Assembly: GCA_903896505.1 (NCBI GenBank)
Contig: CAITXU010000056.1
Location: forward strand, 1 to 36,931
Length of the DNA: 36,931 nucleotides
Direction: 5' to 3'
Origin: an uncultured Verrucomicrobiota bacterium
GTDB taxonomy: Bacteria; Verrucomicrobiota; Verrucomicrobiia; Limisphaerales; UBA9464
Shown here piece by piece: positions 11,301 through 20,300 of the stretch. The notes beneath the pieces were generated by a model that saw only the letters and a list, made by a program, of their open reading frames with translations, did no database searches and was not told the origin of the DNA. The position numbers and the translations under genes were made by a program. Every line of letters starts with the position of its first letter. The first letter of the stretch is position 1.

Positions 11301-14300
11301 CCAGTGTAGATCTGCCACCGCAGGGAGCCACGTCCACCGCATTGGTGGACGGTCTCACGCTTTTCTTCTCGGAGGATATGGATCCCGCCACCGTTAACGA
11401 CACCGGAAACCTGGAATTGCGGGGCTCCATCAATGACACCTTCGGCGATGCCGATGACACGGTATACCAACTCCGATCCGGTTCCTATTCCGTTGGTCTC
11501 GGCACGTCCTACGTGATCATCAATGGTCCGCTTCAGCCCGGAAATTATCGCTTCACGGTCGGGACTGGTTTCAAAGACAAAAGCGGCAATTCCCTGGCAA
11601 CGCCTTTCGTCCGAACCTTCCGGCTGGAAACGAGGCCTGGGTTTATTCACGAGGGGCAAAACAACCAAAGCTTCTCTGGAGCAACATCGCTCAGCACCCT
11701 GCCCCCGGGTGATTTTGACCGTTCATTCACTCAGCAGGCGACTCTTGACACTGGATCGAGACCCTATGACCTGGTGAGTCGCGACCTGAACGGTGACGGA
11801 CATCTCGACTTGGTTGTCGCCTACTACGGCTCGTCTCAGTTTGCCGTGTTTCTCGGCAACGGCGATGGAACATTCCGCTCACCTGTGACCTATGCCACCG
11901 GTTCAAATCCCTATTCCCTCGTCGCGGCCGATTTGAATGGCGATGGAATCATTGATATCGCCTCCGCGGATTACAGTAGCAATGACGTCACTCTCTGGTT
12001 TGGAGCTGGCGACGGCACCTTTGCCACACCAGCCCAAATTCAAGAGTCGGGCAATCCCATCGGTTTGACCAGTGGCGACTTCAATCAGGATGGGATCAGC
12101 GATCTCGCCGTCACCCGATATAGTGAAAATCGAGTGGATGTATTTCTTGGCACGGGCCATGGAAGTTTCGGTGATAGAATCAGTTTCCCCACTGGCGATG
12201 GTCCAGCGAAGGTGGCCTCGGCGGATGTGAATCACGACGGATTCCTCGATTTGGTCGTCGGTAATAATCGGGCGGCAACAGTAAGTGTCTTCTTGGGCGA
12301 TGGGGCGGGCGGTTTTTCGACCGGTACGCCTTTTGGCACCGGCAATGGACCCTACACCCTTGCTGTGAACGACGTCACAGGCGATGGGATTCCAGATATC
12401 ATCGTCGCCAACGAGCAAAATGCATCGATCAGCCTGCTCAGAGGGGACGGGACGGGTGGCTTTGCTGCAAAAATTGACATCGATTCAGGTGGAAACAGTC
12501 CCTATCTGGCCGTCGCAGACCTCAATAAGGATGGCTTGCCTGATTTGGTGGTTGGAAACTATAGAGGCCAAAATATTGGTATTTGGTACAACCAGGGAGA
12601 TGGGCATTTTTCAGACCCGTCGTTCATTCGGTTGGGATTCAATCCGACCACGGTGACTGTAGGAGATTGGAACCAGGACGGAGCGCCCGACCTTGCCAGC
12701 GCCAACTATGATAACAACAATATTACTCTGTTTTTCGGTAATCGTTATCACCCGATGGCCCTGAATACGGTCGGACACGGCATCCGATCGGCAATGGCTT
12801 ACGGGAAGCTATTGGACGGCAACGATGCCGATTACTGGAGCTTTAGTGCCAAAAAGGGAGACCAGGTCACCGTCGGACTCGAGACCCCCGGCCATCCCGG
12901 CGCGTCGCAACTCTACTATCGCCTTACGGATTTCAACGGTCAGGTTCTGTTGGGATTCTACCCCGATTATTACGGTGTCGGGCAATCGGCACCCTTTACC
13001 ATACCGTCGGACGGCACCTACGGAATTCTCGTGACGCAGAATTACGGATACTATCAGGAGTATCAGATGCGAATCGTCGAAACTCCGCCCGATGTTTCCC
13101 CGGAAACGGAAGGGAACGATTCGCCCGCTTCGGCTTCAGCTTTAAAACTGGTGGCTCAAGGCGATTCCTGGGTCGGCACGGGCGTGGGATACATCCGGGG
13201 TGCGGGGGATTTGGACTATTTTGACTTGGGTGAAGTCGAAGCCGGAAGGTCCATTTTCCTCAACACTCGGCTCATGGATGGGGCCACGTTTAGCCCGGTG
13301 GCCAGCGTCTATGACTCCGGGAACGGATATCGGGTTGAAGCGTCGGGTGGACGCCCCTTTGACGCAGTCGCTGAAATCACGGTCACTCAAACGGGTCGTT
13401 ACTTTGCCGCAGTGCGCAGCAGCGGAACTCAGGGGGGCCTCCGGGAGGGCTACGTCCTGGAAGTGCAGACCGTTCCGACCGTGAACGTCCAATTCCCGAA
13501 TCTCCAAGTAACGAGCTTGACCCCGCCGTCCGGCAATGCTCTCCGGAGCGGTGATTTGGTCACGGTCGAGTTCACCGTTCAAAATGTCGGACGACTCTCA
13601 ACGGGGGTGGGCTCGTGGAGTGACCGTCTGGTGTTGTCCCAGAACCAAATCTATGGAGATCTGGACGACGTTGAGTTGACGGTCATTCCCCATACCGGCG
13701 CATTGGACCCCGGTGCCTTTTACCATGTCAGCCAGTCGGTTAGGCTACCCGATGGCATCGACGGAGCCTTCTACCTGATCGCCCAAACCGACTCCGCCAA
13801 CGCGGTCTCTGAGTTCGTCCTTGAAGGTGATAATACGACGATCAGTGACGCTCCCATTCAAATTCGGCGGGCCGATTATCCGGATTTGCGGCCTGAGAAT
13901 CTTGTTTCCATCGTCAATGGGGGCAATCTGGACATGACCTGGACGCTGGCCAACCGTGGCGCGGGAGCCGTCGGCCAAACCTTCAAAGAAACCTTGGCGG
14001 TTCGGAATGTGGCCACCGGATTGATTGCCTACCGGGCCGAGCGGACCTTTTCAGGGGGCCTTGATAGTCAGGCGACTGTTTCCCGGCAGGAGTCCATTGC
14101 CCTTCCGGATGTCGGTCGGTACCAGGTGGAGATCACCGAGGATTCCGGCTCGGATATCTATGAATTTGACGCCACCAGCCATGCCAGCGCGGAAGGCAAT
14201 AACATCGCATTGTCGTTCTTTGACGTTTTCGCCGATTTGACCGTCGACAATCTTCGCTTGGAGCCCTCCGGGACGGTTCATTCCGGGGACACGGTTGTAG

Positions 14301-17300
14301 TCCGATGGAACGACCTTCTCGCGGGAAATCATTCTGTCTCCGGTTCCTGGAATGACCGGATTGTGATCGTGAACCGTTCGACCAGCGCGACCCTGCTGGA
14401 TACAACCTTGCCGCACCCTATGGACGTCTTGGGCGGCCTTATTCCTGGTCAGTCACATGCCCGCGAACTCACCTTTGTAATCCCCGACCTGAATCTAGGA
14501 GTTGGAAATCTCAATATAACCGTGACGGTCGATTCCAATGGCCAGATTGCGGAAAACAACCCGGACGGCACCGCCGAGTCGAACAATTTAACGGCCATCC
14601 AAAAAACCTCCCTCCTCTCAGCGTATCCTGACCTCGTCACCGTGCTGCCGGCAATCCCGGAGCTTGCCGATGCTGGTCAGCCTTTCAGTCTTGATTGGAC
14701 AGACCGAAACGATGGTACCGCTTCCACCCGTGCCGGATGGCTCGACCAGGTTTTCCTCGTGTCCAGTCCCGATGGCTCCGATGCCCGGTTCCTTGGTTCA
14801 TTGCCCTCGGACCGCGGTCTTGCTCCACATGAGTCCAGCGACCGACATCTCACGGTAACCCTTCCATCCGACCTTGGTGGTCGCCGGTTTATTGTCGTTT
14901 TATCGGATGTCAACAATCAGGTGCTCGAAATCAACAAGGCGAATAATCGGGCCGTTAGCCCGAATTCAGTTCTCGTCCGCCGCCCCAATCTGATCCCGAC
15001 GGGAGTGGCCGGACCCAGTGTTATCGACGCTGGGCAGACAATCACCGTCAACTGGACGGATAAGAACGATGGGGATGGTCGGGCTTTTCCTGACTGGAAA
15101 GATGCTGTTTACCTGAGTCCAAACCCCGACGGTTCGGCGGGCATGTTGCTCGGAGTGTTCTCCGCTTCGGGTGGATTGGATGCCGGGACCACGGTGGCCC
15201 GGAGCGCTTCATTTGCCGTGCCCTATGGAATCAATGGGATTCGATACCTCGTGGTTGTCGCCGACTCCGAGGGTACGGTCACTGAATCCAACGAATCGGA
15301 TAATCGGGTGTTGGCCAATGCCTCAGTCCGAGTTCGTGCACCCGATCTGGCGGTATTCGACGGCGCGGCTCAAACAACGGCGGCTTTTGGCGACACCATT
15401 CCGGTTCGCTTTACTTTGACCGACCTGGGTGGCGGAGCGGCCACTGGAGCGTGGTTGGATAACGTCTATTTGTCGCGCGATGCCGTCTTTGGCGGCGATA
15501 CGCTGCTCTATTCGCGACCCGCTGGAGACGTCTCGCCGTTGTCGTCCGGTGCTTTGGCTCCGATCACGGTGAACGTCCAGCTGCCAAGAATTGGCGCGCC
15601 CGGTCGTTATTATCTCTTCGTCCAGACGGATTCGACCGGCGTCGTTCCCGAGGCCAATGAAAACAACAACCTGAGCGCGCCCATTCCCATCGCTTTGGTT
15701 TTGCCGCCTCTTCCTGACTTGATTGTCGACGAGATTTCGGCACCCACCACCGTTTTGCCTGGCCAGTCTTTTGACATTCATTGGCTTTCAAAAAATGTTG
15801 GAAATGCCGCCACCCAGAGTTCATGGAGCGAATCCGTCTCCTTATCAACCGACGATCAGGTGGGCAACGACATTCTACTGCAAAGCCTCATCGTGAAAGC
15901 GTCCCTTGGGGCAGGATCACAGTTGGACCGGGTGACCACCGTCACCCTGTCGCCGGACGGACCCAGTGGGGTTTTCCGCCTGCTCGTTTCAACCGATATG
16001 GGTGATACTGTCCTGGAATCCAACGAAGGCAACAACGTATCGGTTTCCACCGGTTCGATCACCGTTCCCCTGACCTTGACCCTCAGCGACGGTCCGACAT
16101 CGGTCGCCGAAAATGAGGGGCCTATTTCGTTTACGGTCACTCGAAACGGGCCACGCTCGTCAGCTCTGGTGGTGAATCTTTCGTCGAGCGACATCACTGG
16201 GTTGACCGTCCCCGCGAGTGTCACCATTCCTGCCGGAGCTTCTTCGGCAATTTTCCAGGCTACACCTGTCGATGATGGGGTCGTCACCGACAACAAATCG
16301 GTCCAAATCACCCTGACCGCAGCTGGCTTTCCTTCCATTTCTCGGTCGGTGGAAGTTCGGAATGTGGATTTACCTCGCCTCACCTTGCTGTTGGACTCGG
16401 ATACGGTCCTGGAAGGCCTGACGGTCGGGGCAACGGTAACACGCGAAGGAAGTCTCGACCAACCCCTTACGGTAACGCTCAGCTCCAGTGATTCAGTGCA
16501 CGTCATCGTGCCTCCCTCCTTGACCATTCCCTCCGGAGCTGTGTCCGCCAGTGTCATCCTCATCGCCTTTGATGACACGGAGATTGGCAATTCAGCAAAC
16601 TACACGGTGTCTGCTACAGCATCTGGCCTTCAAGGTGACGCCAAAATGCTCGCGGTCCGCGACAATGATAGTGTGACCTTAACTTTTACCGTCGCTCCAG
16701 CCACGGTCAGCGAGGGTGCTGGCGCGGGTGCAGCTACCGGAACCATCACACGAAATCCGGCCAGCAGTCGCGCGCTCGCCCTACGGTTGGCTGGTTCTGA
16801 CGATCGTTCGGCAATTGTCCCTGGGTCTTTGGTGATCCCGGCCAATCAAGCGACCGTTACTTTCCCGATTGCAGTCATCGACAACGCCGTCGTGGATGGA
16901 GCCCGAACGGTGACCTTCACTCCTACCATCCTGGTCAACGGCTCACCCTATGCCACCGGTCCTTCCGCAACGTTGACAGTGACGGACAACGATGGGCCAA
17001 CTCTTGCACTGGCTTTTGCAACCAAGGTCGCTCGGGAAGGTCTTAACCCGGCCAGCAGCGTGACCGTTTCCCGGAACACGGACGTCTCATCCGCCCTGGA
17101 GGTGCATCTTTCCACCGATGTGGCTGGAAAACTGTCGATTCCAAACTCGGTCACGATCCCCGCCGGATTGTCCAGTGTCACTTTTGATGTTGCCTCCGTG
17201 GATGACGGAATCACCGGAGGAAACCGTGTGGTGGTCCTGACCGCCTCTGCCGACGGTTTTGTCGCCGGATCGGATTCCATCACGATCACCGACGTTGACC

Positions 17301-20300
17301 TTCCGGATTTGGTGGTGACCGGGTTCCAATTACCAGAAGTCGGAGGTACGGAAACTCAGGTGTCCGCCACCTATACCGTGAAGAATCAAGGCGTGGCTCC
17401 TGCCCGGGGGGCCTTCGTCCAGCGCCTTTATTTGTCAGCCGACCCATTCTTGGGTAACGACACCTTCCTGAGTCAGTACGTTTGGCCGGGTCCGAGCCTC
17501 CCGCCCGGTTCCTCGTTTGATGTCAGTCATTCCTTCTATCTGCCCCGCGTTCCCGGAAATTACTATCTGATTGCTGTGACGGACGCAGGAGGTTCCGTTT
17601 CGGAACTCAACGAGGACAATAACTCCCGGGTGAGTGTGACCCCGATTCAGGTGGATACGACCTACACGGCCAATGTTCAAACGGATTTGGAAGTGGCGCT
17701 GGCAGGTACTCCTGTACCGCTGCACGGACGTATCTTTAAGCGGGGCTCCGGCGATCCCGTTCCCTTTGGATTGGCCAATGTCTACATTCGGGTCCGTGGC
17801 ACGTCTCGGGTCATTGCAGTGCTGGCAGACGCCGATGGACGCTTCGAGGCTACATTCACGCCGCTGCCTCGGGAGGCCGGAGTCTACGAGATCGGTGCCG
17901 ATCACCCTGGATTGTCGACAGCTGCAACCCAGGACACCTTCACGCTATTGGGTTTGAAAGCGACTCCCGAAACGGCATCCATTCGAGTCATCGAGGGTTC
18001 CCGGGCGACGGGGGCGGTCCAGGTTGAAAACTTGAGCAACATTCCTCTGCACGGTGCCTCGGTTCGTGTTTCGGGAAATCTACCGAATGTTTCCACCACC
18101 GCCTCGCTGACCCAGTCCACGGTCCCAGGACTCGGGTCGATTGAGCTCGATTATACCGTGAGTGCTTCGGACGCCTCCTACATCGCGGGCACGGTCATTT
18201 TGACGGTTACTACGTCGGAAGGTGTCGAGCTGCAAGTACCGGTGTATGTCGGCGTGGATGCCTTGCGTGCCGTTCTTGTCGCCTCACCTTCGAGCGTTGG
18301 TGGCGGGATGAAGCGCGGTGAACAGAGATCGGTAGAAGTGACGATCAGCAACCAAGGGGGACTCAGCAGTGGGCCCCTATCGGTGTCATTACCTCCAGGC
18401 GCAGACTGGTTAAGGACCTCCACTCCCACCCTTGCGGCACTTGCCCCTGGCGAAAGTGCCAAGGTCAGTCTGCTCCTCTCCCCGGCTATCGATCTCGCAT
18501 TGGGCGACTTCAGCGGTGCCTTTGGCGTGGTGGGAACTGCTGCTTCCATCAACATCCCCTTCAATTTCCGGTGTGTCTCCGACGCCAAGGGCGACTTGCG
18601 TGTCCGCGTTGAAGATGAATTCACCTTTTACGCGGCGGGTGCTCCCCGAGTGGCCGGTGCCTCGGTGGATGTTGCCGATGCCATTTCAGGGGAAACGGTC
18701 GCCAACGGGATCACCAATGATCAAGGCGAACTGGTCGTGACCGATCTCGCCGAGGGCTACTACAACGTCACGGTTCAGGCCGAGAAGCACACCTCATTCC
18801 GGGGCGCTTTCCTAGTTCGTCCGGGAACGGTGTCGGACGCCGTTGCGTTCCTTTCCCGTCAGACCGTGTCCTATAGCTGGACCGTCACCCCGATTGAAAT
18901 TGAAGACAGGTATCAGGTCACTATCGAAACGACTTTCGAGACCTTTGTGCCGACGCCTGTGATCACCCTCGACCCGCCTTCCATCGATCTCAACGATTAC
19001 CCACTTCCGGAACAGCAGATTCTTTTGACGGTCAACAACAGTGGCTTAATCGCAGCGCAAGGGGGAAAACTCACCTTTGGGAAACATCCCTACTATGAAA
19101 TCATACCGTTGGTGGAAGACGTCGGGCTGATCCCGGCGATGGGTAGTGTCACCATCCCGGTCACCATCAGGAACCATTCGCCGGGCACCGCATCAGCCGC
19201 CGCGAGGCACGGTCGGCGCGTTGGCCTTCAGGGTGCGTCACCCAGTGTTCCTTGCTCCATTACCGCTGGCTTTGAGTGGTTCCTGGTCTGTGGCCTGGAT
19301 AACAAATATTACTGGGTTCCCCTTCCTGTGTTCGGGGTCAAGGGCGATTGTTTCTCCACTCCGAGTTCGGGTGGTGGCTTCTATGGAGGCGGATATGGCG
19401 GACCTGCGGGCGGAGGGGGCGGAGGGGGCGGAGGGGGCGGAGGGGGCGGAGCGGTTGCTGGCGGTGGAGGTGGTAATGGTGGTGGGGGAACTTGGTTCAC
19501 CCCTCCGGTGGATATCGCCCCTTCTCCATCTTGTCAGGCCTGTGACCCCAAAACGTTCGTCAAGGAATGCTATCGGACCGATCTTGGGAATTATATTCGT
19601 CCCTTGGCATCCGGACTTCTGGGTACCATCAAATCACTTCCGGTCATCAAGAACCTGAAGGCACCCGATATCAAAGCCGAAGCACAGCTCTGTACCTGCT
19701 GCCTCGACGGCGGACGCTCCCTCGAGGGCAAAGGCTCCGCCAGTGTTGAAATCAAACAGATTGAGCTCACCCTCCCCATCGCAGGGACCTTCTTTGAAAT
19801 CAAGGACACAGTTGGCAATGAGGATGTCAAATTGACGGTTTCCCTCGGAAGTATCCGGGGTGAATTGACCGCTGGTGGTGCCGTCGGTGGCGAAGCAGAA
19901 GCCAAGTGCCGCCTTTCTCAGGTCAAGGCCAAGGCATTTGCCCGCGTCCAGGCAGAACCCAAACTGGTCGCCGATGCGGGTATTAAGTACTCCTTTACAG
20001 ATAAGACGACTGGATTAAAGACATTCTCCGGTGAGGACCGGGTTTATCTGGAGGTGGGCACCAAGTTGTATGGGGAGCTGTTCGCCGACACGGACGCCGG
20101 CGTTGGCGGTCAAGCCTGCGTTGACCCGGTTAAAGTCACAGGTGGTGTTTCCATCACGGACCCTGTTTCCGGACAGATTCATCGCTTTGAACTGGTGAAG
20201 GAGCTGACGAAGAAAGTGTGTGTCCCCAACATGGCCACGGTGACCAGTGTGGCGATGGTGGCCGCCGATGGAGTCACGTTCGGAGAGGAGATGCTCGCTG

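Larger units (their letters stand above)
4110..13480 (+). repeat. Four tandem super-units encoding Ig-propeller-PPC-PPC
   Basis: The Ig-like module recurs at about 4110, 6283, 9110 and 11287, and CARDB begins near 13490. Spacings are about 2173, 2827, 2177 and 2203 bp. The long second unit equals about 2177 bp once its LamG insert is removed. Each unit encodes about 725 residues. An additional Ig-PPC-PPC unit without a propeller precedes them (2985-4110). Confidence 0.85.

Noticed and set aside
4540-12750. Regularly repeated short DNA strings in the giant gene as a CRISPR-like array
   Set aside because: The repeats are in frame, encode DxNxDG propeller loops and are spaced as protein blades, not as direct repeats with unique spacers.
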